A stretch of 64,000 bases of DNA from Isotricha intestinalis (Eukaryota > Ciliophora > Litostomatea > Vestibuliferida > Isotrichidae): positions 1-64,000 of the forward strand of contig JAJJLU010000002.1 of NCBI GenBank assembly GCA_023807065.1, written 5' to 3'. Each line of letters starts with the position of its first letter. Position 1 is the first letter of the stretch. This document shows, piece after piece, positions 26,128 through 36,782 of the stretch. A program made the position numbers and the translations under genes. Below the pieces are notes generated by a model. That model saw only the letters and a list, made by a program, of their open reading frames with translations. It searched no databases and was not told where the DNA came from.

Positions 26128-27930
26128 ATGAAAAATCTTCCCATATATAATAAAATAGAAGAAATTTTAGAAAATCCAGGAATATATATATTTAAAGTAG
26201 ATAATAATGAAGAGCACATTCAAAAAAAATCACAATTATCAAAAGATAATATGAAAAGTATAACGAATTCCATAAAAATGTGTTTTCAGAAAATTTCAGA
26301 TGATTTAGATAAAAGAATTCAGAATTCAGAATATTTATATCAAATTTCTTCTAAATTAAAAAGATTTGGAAGAAAATTTAATTTTCCAGGATTACAAGTA
26401 GTTAATATAGATAGAGAAAAATTAAATTTTTTTTCTTATTTTCCAAATCATTTTTTAATTTGTGAAAAATCAGATGGAGTTCGTTATTTATTAATATATT
26501 TTAAAAATGGAGTTACTATTTTATTAGGAAGAAATTTAGAATTTTTCCAAGTTAAATTAACAGAACAATTTAGTTATAATTATAAAAATTCTTATTCTAA
26601 TTGGAATATTGTTCATTTTTTAGACGGAGAATTAATTTTAGATGATATTAAGAATAATAATAATGAAGTAAAAGGAAATGAAATTATTTTAGAAGGAAAA
26701 AAAAAAGCAGTTAATTTCTTAGTTTTTGATGCTATTGTTATTGATGAAAAAAATATTGGTTCATATCCTTTTTATGAAAGATTAAATTGTTTAAGTCGAT
26801 TATTTCAAGAAATAAAAATGAAAAGAAAACAAATAGTTTTTAAGAATACTTATTTTACAAAATATAATAAAGAAATAAAACATTCTTTTATAAATTATGA
26901 TAAATTAACAAATGAATTAATAAAAGATTTAAACCCAACTCATAGTTTTAATAATAAAAATCAATTAAAATTTTCTATTTCATTATTTATGAAAGATTAT
27001 TTTACTTTAGAACAAGTAGAAATTGTAAAAAATATTATTCCAAAGCTTCCACATCATAATGATGGAATTATAATAAATACAAGTGATTATCCTTATTATT
27101 CTGGTCAATCAACAGAAATATATAAATGGAAACCAAATGAACAAAATACAATTGATTTTGAAATTAAATATAATAAAAAGAACGATATTTATAATTTATT
27201 TGTTTCTGGGGATAATAATTTAATTAGTGTTGGTCAATTAAGCTTTAAAGAAGATTCAGATGATAAAAAAAAATTTTTATCTGGATTTAATGAAATAAAT
27301 GTTAATATTGCAGAATGTTTTTATGATAATACTTTATATGATTCTTTTACTAATAAAGTGGGAGGATGGAGATTTAATAGATTTAGAAATGATAAAGGAA
27401 CTCCAAATTATATTAAAACTTATGAAAATATATTAGTTTGTTTAAAAGAAAATATTCATATTGATGATATTATTAATATTGTTAATCAAAATAAAAATAA
27501 AAATGATTTTGTAAATGATTTAAAAAATGCTAATGATAGTATTAGTAATGCTATTTGGAATAAATTTTTTAAAGTTCAAAAAGATTTAGATTTTGATGAT
27601 GATTTTGGTTATGGAGATGTTTTAATTGAAGAAAAAAAACCTAAAAAAAATGTAAAAGATACTAAAAATATAATAAAAGATAAAAAGACTCCTGAAGATA
27701 AAAAAGAAGAGTTAATTGCTAAGAAAAGAAAAAGAGAACAGGAAAAAATTGAAAAAAAATTAACGGAAGAACAATTAAAAAAACATAAAAATGAAGAAAA
27801 GATAAATAATTTTAATGAGACTTTAGGATTAATAAATAATACTAAAAGTAATTTAGTAACTAATAATAATAAAAATGAAGAAGATGATGAAGAATCTTTA
27901 GGTTCTTTTGATGATGGTTATGATGATTAA
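26128..27930 (+). CDS. mRNA capping enzyme, guanylyltransferase
   Basis: 600 residues. The nucleotidyltransferase motifs are in order: motif I CEKSDGVRYLLIY (Lys about 114 is the GMP-binding residue), motif III HFLDGELILDD, motif IIIa FLVFDAIVID, motif IV HHNDGIIINTSDYP, motif V EIYKWKP, and an OB-fold with motif VI-like WRFNRFRNDKGTPN. It transfers GMP to the 5' diphosphate end of nascent mRNA in the nucleus. No triphosphatase domain is present: the ~110 residues before motif I are helical and unlike a cysteine phosphatase, so that activity must be a separate protein. The last ~120 residues are Lys/Glu/Asp-rich and acidic, possibly contacting the polymerase tail. Confidence 0.92.
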   Translation: MKNLPIYNKIEEILENPGIYIFKVDNNEEHIQKKSQLSKDNMKSITNSIKMCFQKISDDLDKRIQNSEYLYQISSKLKRFGRKFNFPGLQVVNIDREKLNFFSYFPNHFLICEKSDGVRYLLIYFKNGVTILLGRNLEFFQVKLTEQFSYNYKNSYSNWNIVHFLDGELILDDIKNNNNEVKGNEIILEGKKKAVNFLVFDAIVIDEKNIGSYPFYERLNCLSRLFQEIKMKRKQIVFKNTYFTKYNKEIKHSFINYDKLTNELIKDLNPTHSFNNKNQLKFSISLFMKDYFTLEQVEIVKNIIPKLPHHNDGIIINTSDYPYYSGQSTEIYKWKPNEQNTIDFEIKYNKKNDIYNLFVSGDNNLISVGQLSFKEDSDDKKKFLSGFNEINVNIAECFYDNTLYDSFTNKVGGWRFNRFRNDKGTPNYIKTYENILVCLKENIHIDDIINIVNQNKNKNDFVNDLKNANDSISNAIWNKFFKVQKDLDFDDDFGYGDVLIEEKKPKKNVKDTKNIIKDKKTPEDKKEELIAKKRKREQEKIEKKLTEEQLKKHKNEEKINNFNETLGLINNTKSNLVTNNNKNEEDDEESLGSFDDGYDD

Positions 27931-28645
27931 AATATAATAATATTTATATTAAACTAAAAAAAAAAATTTAAAAAATTATATTTTATATATTAAAGGAGAA
28001 TAAATCATCCAAAAAAATAAAAAAAAAGTTATGAGATAAAATTAGTATTTTTAAAATTACAATTATATATTTTAAAGTATCTAATTTAGAAGCATTATTG
28101 AAAACTTTTGATTCATATTAGTATATATTTCAATAATCAATTCAATATAGATTATTATAATTCGATAAAAAAGTATTTAAATATAATAAAATATAAAAAA
28201 CTTTTATTAATATATAAAAAGTTTAAAAATTCTTGATGGAATGGACAATTATTCTTTCTACATTTTTTTAAAAGAAATTTAAGTTATATCTCTTTGAATG
28301 AATATTATTTAATTGTTTTTATCTTTACTTTATGATACTATTAATTTTTGAAAAGGAGATTTAAAAACATTCCTTTTGTTTCTCATTATAATATTATTTT
28401 CATTTGAATTTTGTCCACAAATCCTTTTTTAAAATCTAAGTAACAATATAATAAAATTTTATTGAAAAATTTACATTCTGAAATTACAATGAATTTTTAT
28501 TGAATTAACTTAAGTTAATACAAAAAGAATCAAGAGTTTCTTTAAATTGATTGATGTGAGATGAAATAATAATAATTATTTTACTGTCATTTAACTCTCA
28601 ATAATATTTTAAATATTAAAAAGAATAATAAAAATAAATTATAAA
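27931..28645. other. Intergenic spacer
   Basis: About 0.7 kb of AT-rich DNA between two plus-strand genes. No reading frame, repeat or RNA-like island was recognised. Confidence 0.4.
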
Positions 28646-29200
28646 ATGTCAAATAGACATTCTTTGGAAATAATAGAAGATAATAAAAAAACTAAAAATC
28701 ACAATCATGAAAATATAAATTTAAATCAACATCAAAATGAAATATCATTAAATACCAATTCAAAAACCAAAAAAAATAATATATCAAAAGATTACAATGA
28801 AAATAAAATTTCAAATTCAAGTTATTATAATAAGGAAAATAATGATAATGATATTCCAATCGATAATTATAATATTGATAATAATATGAATAAGAAATTA
28901 TTTGATAAAACAGATTGGATAGAATATAAAAATTTTTCTTTGACACTTTCAATAATTTGTTTAATATTTAATATATTTTTACCAGGAATTGGTACAATAA
29001 TTGGTATTTATGGAATGAATGAAAAAAAAATAAAAAAATCTTTTGTATGTACTGGAATATGTCAAGTTATTTCTTCTTTTTGTTTTGTTGGATGGTGTTA
29101 TGCTCAATGTACTTCTTGCTTTTATATTGCTGCTGCCAATTATGGGAAATCTTTTGAAGAATTTATACAATTTGAAAATATTAAAAATGATAAAAGTTAA
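28646..29200 (+). CDS. Spec3/Stum-like small membrane protein
   Basis: 184 residues. The first ~90 are hydrophilic and rich in Asn, His and Lys. They are followed by two or three membrane segments: LTLSIICLIFNIFLPGIGTI, then ICQVISSFCFVGWCYAQCTS running into SCFYIAAANYG. The order N-x-F-x-P-G-x-G-T-I, short basic loop, then G-x-x-Q-x-x-x-S-x-x-x-x-G-W is the pattern of the Spec3/Stum family. In animals Stum is tied to mechanosensory transduction and Spec3 to cilia. The assignment rests on motif spacing and should be confirmed with a profile. The gene converges on the DUF726-like gene (162 bp apart). Confidence 0.6.
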   Translation: MSNRHSLEIIEDNKKTKNHNHENINLNQHQNEISLNTNSKTKKNNISKDYNENKISNSSYYNKENNDNDIPIDNYNIDNNMNKKLFDKTDWIEYKNFSLTLSIICLIFNIFLPGIGTIIGIYGMNEKKIKKSFVCTGICQVISSFCFVGWCYAQCTSCFYIAAANYGKSFEEFIQFENIKNDKS

Positions 29201-29362
29201 ACACATTTAAATTAGTTTTAATATTTATTATTTATTTTTTTTGTAATTATAATAAAATAGTTTTTATTTTTAAATAATCTTTTTAATTCAATTTTCATTT
29301 TTTTAAATAATTTTATATTTGATTTTTAAATCAAATAAACTCTAAAATTAAATATTAACTAT

Positions 29363-31564
29363 TTAAAATAATTTAATATCTTCATTAATAATTCTTGGAA
29401 TAAGATTCAAATAACCAAATTGATTAATTTCCTTATGACTTAAATTAATATTGATAATAGAATGACTGGTTTTATAAGGACTATTATTAATTAGCATTTT
29501 TAATCCTAAACAATCTTCATTATATCCTCTTAAAAATTTATCATTTTCAGAATAAACATTAATAATTCTTCCTCCAATATTATTTAAAATATTAGGAAAT
29601 TTATCTATATTTAAATCAGTAGCAGCTCCAATAAAAATAACATCATTTAAAACATCATCACTATCAATTTTAGAAGAAATTTTATTTAATTCAAGTAAGC
29701 AATGTTTAATTACATGACAACCTACTGAAAAACCAATTAAATTAATACATTGGAATTTAAATATTGTTCTTGAAGTTATTATATATGCTAATAATTTACC
29801 ATAAAATTTAGCTACTTTTTTATTATAAAATATTTCTGAAGAATTAATATTTGTTTGCCATTCATATGTATAAAAATCACAATTTGAATTTTTATTTTGA
29901 TATAAGTAAGAATTTAAATTTTGGAATTGAATATTATTTGAAAATTTACCATCAATTAAAATAGAAATTTGAGTTGAAGTTTTATATACACTTACTGGAA
30001 TTAAAGATAATTGTTTTATATCATATTTGATTAATGAATGAATACTTTTTGCTTTTTTTGAAAGTAAAGATAAAGGAATTTGAAATTTAATAGGTATATT
30101 TATATTTAAAGGTAAATTAAATCCTCCTGATTCAAAAACTTCGCTTTTTTGTTTAATAAATTTACCTAAACTATTTGATATAACATTTACTTCTAAATCA
30201 TTTAATGTCGTGTCTTGACTATTTGAAAGATTTGTTAATAATTTTATTAATTTTTCAAATTTAATTGTTTCTTTTTTTTGATTGTTTGCATCATATAAAA
30301 TTTTAGTATATGATTTTAATATTTGTTGATAAATAAAACTTTCTAAATAATAATTGATTTCAGTACTATCAAAAGTTAATAATAAATGAATTAAAAATTG
30401 TCTTTCTTTTGATGAAATTTTTAATTTAGGTAAATTTGGGATTTGTTCTTTCTCTTTATTTGAATTTAAAACTGAAGAAAGTGAATTTAACATGATTGAA
30501 AATGAAAGAATAAAAAATAAAAATTTCTCGTTTGAATTTAATTTGTTTAATATTTCTTCTTTAATATTATTTAAATCTTTTTTAATTTCATCTTCATCTT
30601 TTATTTCAATGATTTTTCTAAATTCATTAACAATATCATTAAATTTATCTTTTAATCCTAATGAAGTAATATATTTTTTTATATTATTATATATAATTTT
30701 TTTATTATTTTCATTGTTGTTAATATATTTCCAATTACATAAAATAAATATTTTAAAAAATAAAATTTTTTCTTCTTGTTCAAAAATACTTTTATCAAAA
30801 ATTTCAATTTTACCATCAATAATTTCTTGAAATTTAGTTTTTAAATAATTAAATTTATCACTTTCAAGAAAAGGATCATGATCAACTTTAAATTGATATA
30901 AAAAAACTAAAATTTCTTCAACTTTAAATTTAAATAATTGTTTAACAGGATAAATAATAAAATTTGGAATTGTTTCGAATTGAATTTTTTTTTTTACATA
31001 ATTGAAACCAAGATTTAAAACAGAAGTTTGTGTTCTTTTTAAAATTTCTTTTTTTTCTATTCCAAAATCTTTTCCTTCATCTTTAAAAAATATTTTTTTT
31101 ATTTCTCCAATTATATCTTGAGTAAAATAAAATTCAAATAAAGCATTTAAAACATCTTTTTCATAAGCACATTTTTTTTTTAAAATAATTAAGTCTTTTT
31201 CATTAAAGAAATGATTATAAAATAAATTATGAATTTTTTCAATATAAGAAGTTTCTTTAAAAGATTTTGTTGTAAATATATTTTTTTCAATGGAATTATA
31301 ATTAATTATTTGTTGTCTTACATCTTCTATACTTTCTAAATTTTTAAATTTCTCATTTATTTCTTCAATTAATTTATTAAAAGAATTATCATTATTTATT
31401 TCTTCTTTTTTAATTTCTTCTTTCTTTTCTTCTATAATTTCTTCTTTTTTTTCTTCTATAATTTCTTCTTTTTTTTCTTCTTTAATTTCTTCTTTTTTTT
31501 CTTCTATTATTTGATTTACATTTTCATCTTCTGTTTTTTTATTTTGTTCATTTGTATTATCCAT
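29363..31564 (-). CDS. DUF726/TMCO4-like alpha/beta hydrolase
   Basis: 733 residues. The N-terminal ~60 residues are runs of EEKKEEI. A long middle part is helical. Residues ~490-720 carry a hydrolase-like domain with GFSVGCHVIKHCLLEL, where GFSVG is the nucleophile elbow (G-x-S-x-G). This is followed by DVIFIGAATDL, then GGRIINVYSENDKFLRGYNE and a His in NLSHKEINQFGY. This order fits the DUF726 (TMCO4/yeast Mil1) family, membrane-associated proteins with a serine hydrolase fold. I see no clear membrane helix pair here. Its start faces the start of the next gene across only 58 bp. Confidence 0.75.
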   Translation of the reverse strand: MDNTNEQNKKTEDENVNQIIEEKKEEIKEEKKEEIIEEKKEEIIEEKKEEIKKEEINNDNSFNKLIEEINEKFKNLESIEDVRQQIINYNSIEKNIFTTKSFKETSYIEKIHNLFYNHFFNEKDLIILKKKCAYEKDVLNALFEFYFTQDIIGEIKKIFFKDEGKDFGIEKKEILKRTQTSVLNLGFNYVKKKIQFETIPNFIIYPVKQLFKFKVEEILVFLYQFKVDHDPFLESDKFNYLKTKFQEIIDGKIEIFDKSIFEQEEKILFFKIFILCNWKYINNNENNKKIIYNNIKKYITSLGLKDKFNDIVNEFRKIIEIKDEDEIKKDLNNIKEEILNKLNSNEKFLFFILSFSIMLNSLSSVLNSNKEKEQIPNLPKLKISSKERQFLIHLLLTFDSTEINYYLESFIYQQILKSYTKILYDANNQKKETIKFEKLIKLLTNLSNSQDTTLNDLEVNVISNSLGKFIKQKSEVFESGGFNLPLNINIPIKFQIPLSLLSKKAKSIHSLIKYDIKQLSLIPVSVYKTSTQISILIDGKFSNNIQFQNLNSYLYQNKNSNCDFYTYEWQTNINSSEIFYNKKVAKFYGKLLAYIITSRTIFKFQCINLIGFSVGCHVIKHCLLELNKISSKIDSDDVLNDVIFIGAATDLNIDKFPNILNNIGGRIINVYSENDKFLRGYNEDCLGLKMLINNSPYKTSHSIININLSHKEINQFGYLNLIPRIINEDIKLF

Positions 31565-31622
31565 TTATATAATATAATAATAATATAATCAATAATAAAA
31601 AAACGAAAAATAAAATATTATA
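31565..31622. promoter_or_regulatory. 58-bp divergent intergenic spacer
   Basis: The hydrolase gene (minus) and the gene at 31623 (plus) start only 58 bp apart, so both promoters must lie within this spacer or overlap the genes. It is almost entirely A and T; no specific element can be named. Confidence 0.4.
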
Positions 31623-32408
31623 ATGTCGTTATTTTTTTCAAAAATAAAAAACTGTACAAATATTAAATCTAGAAATTTCATTGTCACAGGAAGTTTTACT
31701 GATAAATTGCTTCAAAGTTCTAAAAGTTGTTCTCATTTAATTTCAAAGGAAAACAATAAAAATTTTCTGATCGAAAATAATAAAATTGAAAATAGTAATA
31801 TTGAAGATTTTATTAATAATAAAAATGATATTTCTGATATTTCAATTGATTTTAAGGATAATGTTTTAAATTTATTTAATAATTTTAAAGAAGAAAAAAA
31901 TAAAAAAAATAATATCGATATTAAAATTCCAAAATTAAATTTCAATAAATGTTCTTCTGCTTCAAATTTTATTGAGAAAAAAATAAATGAAAAAAAAAAT
32001 TTATTAAATGTAAAAAATATTTTTCCAAATAAAAAAAATTATTTACAAGATTCATTAAACAAATTTTATTTGAAATTGAATAAAAAAACTTCTTTATTTA
32101 ATAATTTAAAAAATTCACAAATTAAATCAAATCGATTTTCATTTTCAAATTTAAATGATAGATTAAAAAATATAAATAAAATTTTTGAAAAAAATAAAGA
32201 AAGGAAAAGTAATTCTTTAATCAAAATTAATGAAAAGAAAAAAGAATTAGAAAAAATATTTAAACAGGATTCTTTACCTTCTTTTAAACCACTTTTATCA
32301 TCAAGAATTCATCAAATCAATAAATTTAAAAAAACAAAAGATTCAATTGAATTAAAAGAATATAAAAGAGGTTTTAATACAACAAGAAATATTTCTATTT
32401 TATATTAA
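31623..32408 (+). CDS. Lys/Asn-rich hypothetical protein
   Basis: 261 residues, strongly basic with many Lys, Asn, Ser and Phe. No domain recognised. The middle (about 150-215) could form a charged helix (INKIFEKNKERKSNSLIK), and the end is RGFNTTRNISILY. The open frame is long for such AT-rich DNA and starts at the first ATG after the divergent spacer, so it is probably a real gene. Disordered basic proteins of this kind are common among its neighbours. Confidence 0.55.
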   Translation: MSLFFSKIKNCTNIKSRNFIVTGSFTDKLLQSSKSCSHLISKENNKNFLIENNKIENSNIEDFINNKNDISDISIDFKDNVLNLFNNFKEEKNKKNNIDIKIPKLNFNKCSSASNFIEKKINEKKNLLNVKNIFPNKKNYLQDSLNKFYLKLNKKTSLFNNLKNSQIKSNRFSFSNLNDRLKNINKIFEKNKERKSNSLIKINEKKKELEKIFKQDSLPSFKPLLSSRIHQINKFKKTKDSIELKEYKRGFNTTRNISILY

Positions 32409-32603
32409 AGAAAAAGGTTTTTATTTTTTAAATGATTTATAATTCTAAAATAAATATATTATAAATATAAAAAAACATTCAATATTTATGTTTAAATAAA
32501 AATATTTTATTAAAAAATAATAATTAACTATTTATAAAGAATATCAAAATTTAATAAAATCTAAAATATATAGATTAAAAATTAAAAATTCTATATAAAA
32601 AAT

Positions 32604-34961
32604 ATGATTCCAACAAAATTTAAACAAACATCAGAAATAAATTTGAAGTCTAAATTATTAGAATATTTTATAAAATTAGATATTAATAATGAACAATTAA
32701 TTACTTTTATAACTCAATTACAACTAAATAGAAATGTAATATCAAATTTGAAAATGACATATTACACTTTAGAAGAAGTAGAGAGACTAAGAACAATTTT
32801 AACAGTTTATATTAGTGATTTAAATGCTTTAAAATCAAAAATTTCTTTTGGAAATTCTAATGGGATAAATATTGAATTTATTTGGAATGATACAATAAAA
32901 AATAAAAAATGGAAATCTAAAAATATTGAATTTGAATATTATAATTCAATATTTAATTTAGCTTCTTGTTATTTTATGATTGGAATTTTTAGATTAAATA
33001 AATTAGAAAGAAACAATTCAAATGATTCTATTATAATTAAAAATTTTAGATATGCTAATTATTTATTTGATTTAATTAAAAGAGAAGCTCATCAAAAAAT
33101 AGAAAAAGAAAATTTACCTTATGATTTAAATCCTTATTGTGCAAAATTATATTCTATTTTTTCAATAATAAAATCTCAATTAACTTTTATTGAACTTGGA
33201 GAAAGACAACAAAAATATTTTGAATATTTAGGAAAAAATTATAATGGAATTTCAAAATTATATAAAAATTGTTATGAATTATGTATAAAGGAACCTTTAA
33301 TTAATATTGTTGATAAAATATATATTAAATATTTATATAATAGAATTTTTTATTATAAAGGGAAAATGTATTTAAAATTAAAAGAAAAAGAAATAGAATC
33401 ATTTAACAAAGATGGTAAAAGATTTAAATATGCTTTATCTTATCAAACTTTAGCAGTTATAAATTTACAAGAATGTCAAAAAACAATAAATGAAGTTTCT
33501 ATTTATACTAATGTTAATGAATTTAATATATTCTTGGAAAAAGAAAAAAAAGAAAGAGAAGATATGAATTACAAAAATAAAAATATTTATCGTGATGGTG
33601 AAATTGATTTATCTAAAGAAACTATAGAAGAAGTTATTAGAGATCAATCTTTAATTCCACAAGATTTATTCATTGAAAATATGAAACCTGAAATTAATAG
33701 TGATTATTATAATAAGATAATAATATTAAATAATATCATTGACCCAAAAATAAAAATGAAAGTATATTCTTTTAGAGAACAAATGAAACAATATTTTACA
33801 TTAAATATTGCCAATTTAGAAAATGAAATTTCAATTAATTCATTTATAAATTCTTTTAATCTTCCAAAGAGATTAACATCAAATGATGAAGAACAGAATT
33901 TATCTTTTGATATTCAAATTCCTTTCAATTTATGGAATAAAATAGAAACAGTTCAAAATTTAGGAGGAATTACAGGTTTATTAACAGCTATTCAAAATAT
34001 AATAAATCATTCAGAATATACATTAAAAATATTAAATGAAACTTTATATGAAATGAATTCTGAAGAAAAAGAAGATTTTTCTTTTAGAAATCAATTTGGA
34101 AAAGATAAATGGATAATAGTTCCTTCAAATGAATTAAACAAAAATATTGTAATGAGTTTAAATAATCATATTAACAATTTAAATCAAATGAGTGTATTAA
34201 ATTTTCAACAAAAAAATGATGTTTTAAATAATTCAGAATATTTTCAAATTTTAAGTGAATCTCAAGGAACCTTAAACCAAAGAATTCCTGGTTCAAAAAT
34301 TATTAAAAATAATTTAAATAAAGAAGAAAATGAAACTAAACAAAAAATATTATTTTTAAAAGATTTAAGTCAAAAGAATGAAAAATTGAAAAATTCTGTT
34401 TTTAATTATATTGAAAATGATAATAAAATTATTCAATTATTTTATGATGAAAAATATGATGAAAAATCTATTTTTAATTCTCAAAAAGCTATAATAGATT
34501 TGAAAATAAATGAATTGAAAAAAAAATCTGATGAAATTAAAAATTGTGAAAATGAAATAAAAGTATTGATTTCTAAAATTCCTCCTCCAGATAATAATAT
34601 TCAAATTCCAAAAGAAGCACAAAATTTTTTTAATAATTTAAATGCTTATGCTGATTTTTTTATTAAAAAATATAATAAATTTAAATCAGCTGGTGAATAT
34701 TTTGATAATTTACATAAAGAAATATATAAAATTATTAAAATAGCAAAAGAATTTTTAGATAAAAGAATGGTAGAAAAAAAAGCTTTATTTAAATATTTAA
34801 CTGGGAAAGAATATGATAATTGGAAAAATCCTCAAAATAATAATAACAATAAAGTTAATACTAATGATACTAATGCCTTTTTAGATCCTAATAATAATAT
34901 ATTTACTAATATGAATGTTTTTAATGGACTTTCTTCTTCTTATATACATGGTTTTAAATAA
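32604..34961 (+). CDS. BRO1-domain protein, ALIX/Rim20-like
   Basis: 785 residues. The first ~370 match the BRO1 layout: a start such as MIPTKFKQTSEINLKSKLL, IEFIWNDTIKN and FNLASCYFMIGIFRLNK. Also present are a long helical solenoid with YFLAG-like positions (KFKYALSYQTLAVINLQE) and QSLIPQDLF. After it comes a V-domain-like region with IPFNLWNKIETVQNLGG and helical coiled-coil segments. The C-terminus is short and Asn-rich instead of the long proline-rich tail of animal ALIX. BRO1 proteins bind ESCRT-III and act in endosomal sorting, membrane repair and abscission. Not all landmark residues can be placed by eye. Confidence 0.8.
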   Translation: MIPTKFKQTSEINLKSKLLEYFIKLDINNEQLITFITQLQLNRNVISNLKMTYYTLEEVERLRTILTVYISDLNALKSKISFGNSNGINIEFIWNDTIKNKKWKSKNIEFEYYNSIFNLASCYFMIGIFRLNKLERNNSNDSIIIKNFRYANYLFDLIKREAHQKIEKENLPYDLNPYCAKLYSIFSIIKSQLTFIELGERQQKYFEYLGKNYNGISKLYKNCYELCIKEPLINIVDKIYIKYLYNRIFYYKGKMYLKLKEKEIESFNKDGKRFKYALSYQTLAVINLQECQKTINEVSIYTNVNEFNIFLEKEKKEREDMNYKNKNIYRDGEIDLSKETIEEVIRDQSLIPQDLFIENMKPEINSDYYNKIIILNNIIDPKIKMKVYSFREQMKQYFTLNIANLENEISINSFINSFNLPKRLTSNDEEQNLSFDIQIPFNLWNKIETVQNLGGITGLLTAIQNIINHSEYTLKILNETLYEMNSEEKEDFSFRNQFGKDKWIIVPSNELNKNIVMSLNNHINNLNQMSVLNFQQKNDVLNNSEYFQILSESQGTLNQRIPGSKIIKNNLNKEENETKQKILFLKDLSQKNEKLKNSVFNYIENDNKIIQLFYDEKYDEKSIFNSQKAIIDLKINELKKKSDEIKNCENEIKVLISKIPPPDNNIQIPKEAQNFFNNLNAYADFFIKKYNKFKSAGEYFDNLHKEIYKIIKIAKEFLDKRMVEKKALFKYLTGKEYDNWKNPQNNNNNKVNTNDTNAFLDPNNNIFTNMNVFNGLSSSYIHGFK

Positions 34962-35500
34962 GAAAAAATATTATTAAATAAATTTTTTTTAAAAAATAAA
35001 AAAAAGCACATTACTTATTAAATAATAGAAAATAATTTAAAATCCATCTCAATTTCCAAAAGGAAAAAATATATTTAAACACAAAAGAATTAGGAGTTAT
35101 ATTTTTTTATTCATATTAATATAAAAAGAATTATATTTATTTCCTTTCACAAAACAAAATTTCCAAGAAAATATATATATGTATAAAAAATAATTCTCAA
35201 ATATCATTTTATAATAAAATATAGGATGTATTTTTTCCTATTTGATACCCAAATAATAAAATAATTCATTTATATTAATATTATTTATCATAATAGATTC
35301 AATAATCTAAAAATTATTAATTTAGTAATTGTTCAATTTGTGACTAATTTATAGAGTAAAATTAAAATCAATATTAAATTTGTGGTATATTTTGATTATG
35401 TTCTTTGATTTTAGAATTTTTAGTTAATTATTTTTTTAATATTTAGTATTTTCATTTATATTTATATAAACAATGAATTTCAAAATAATAAAAAAATTAA

Positions 35501-35643
35501 CCCCATAATAATTTTATAATTATAAATAAATTAAAAAATTGATTTCCCATAAAAAGAGATAAGTATTTCATATTTTTTACTTAATTATTATTTTTAAAAT
35601 TCACCCCATAATAATTTTATTATTATAAATAAATTAAAAAATT
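35501..35643. repeat. Direct repeat, about 40 bp, two copies
   Basis: CCCCATAATAATTTTAT starts copy 1 at 35501 and copy 2 at 35604. Both run through TATAAATAAATTAAAAAATT with one or two differences. The copies are 103 bp apart. No function suggested. Confidence 0.6.
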
Positions 35644-35759
35644 CTAACTATAATTAAAAAAAAGGGTTTTTAATATTTTATTATTTTTAAAATTTATAAT
35701 TCATAATTTTATTAAATTAAATAATAATTATCTATTAAGTGGAGGTTAATTGATTAGGA

Positions 35760-36000
35760 ATAAAAAAAGGAATTATTTGAAAAAGAGTTAAAAGTAATTC
35801 ATAAAATTTCGATTCATAATCAAGTTATTGAAATTTTAGAATTAAATAAATATATTTTTTTCACAAGAGACCAATCTTCACAATAATAACAGCTTCTTTT
35901 GATGAAAAAATTAAAATATGGGAATTTTTAAATAATAATAGTAATAATTCTTATATTAATAATATTCAATATCAATGTATTTCATTTTTCAAATTCAATT
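35760..36000 (+). pseudogene. Decayed WD40-repeat gene fragment
   Basis: Two adjacent frames together read as WD40 blades. One gives KELKVIHKISIHNQVIEILE then LNKYIFFT. After a shift near 35870 the next gives ITASFDEKIKIWEFLNNN, where the ending D-x-K-I-K-I-W is the classic close of a WD repeat. Stops and shifts follow on both sides (TAA near 35884 in the first frame and near 36000 in the second). I infer a fragment of a once longer WD40 gene. A gene with several short introns is the alternative, but no GT...AG pair that repairs the frame was found. Confidence 0.5.
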
Positions 36001-36782
36001 AAATCAATTAATGCATTTTTTATTACCTTTAAATAATCAAAATTAAAATCTTTTAAATCTTGTTTAAAATAAATTTAAAGAAGAATTAACACAAATATAA
36101 AATTCAATAAAAAGCATTTATATTTCTTTATGAAATTTAGATTCATCAAATCAATATTCAATACGATTAAAATCTTTGTGAATATAATTGTTTATGTTGT
36201 TTTAATTATATTATTATTGATATTGTGAAAAAGATTTTAATTATTGAACTTTATTTATAAAAGATAAATTATTGTAAATTATTGGATATATATTAATTAT
36301 AAAATATTCATTTAGACATTTGTTTGTTCTGATTTATTTATTAGGAAATGGGATTATTAATATTTTTTTATAAAAATATGGGAATTGAAAATATATTCTA
36401 TATGTAATTTGTTAAATATTTAGTATGGAAATTTACATTAAATTTTTGCTATTTCGTTTTTTTCCTTTTTCCTTTTTACTTTTAATTTTTATATTTTATG
36501 CGCATATTTTAAAAAAGAGAGATATTCCAAAAATGTATTTTAATAAAATTATTAAATAAATAAATCAAGAAAAATACAATTAATAATTATATATTTAGTA
36601 AGAATAAAATATAATATATATTCTTTAGTTAATATATTTATTCGTTGTTTCTTAATATGTTTATGTGAAAATTTTTTATGAAATTTAAATAATAATTAAT
36701 ATTCTTCAATTAATAATAAAAATTATATTATATAAAAAATATTCACATGAAAAATTTCTTAAAATAAAATTAATTTAAATAT

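Larger units (their letters stand above)
34962..36782. other. Long intergenic region
   Basis: About 1.8 kb between the ends of two convergent genes. It holds a 40-bp direct repeat (35501-35540 and 35604-35643) and the WD40-like remnant around 35760-36000, both listed separately. The rest is featureless AT-rich DNA. Confidence 0.4.
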
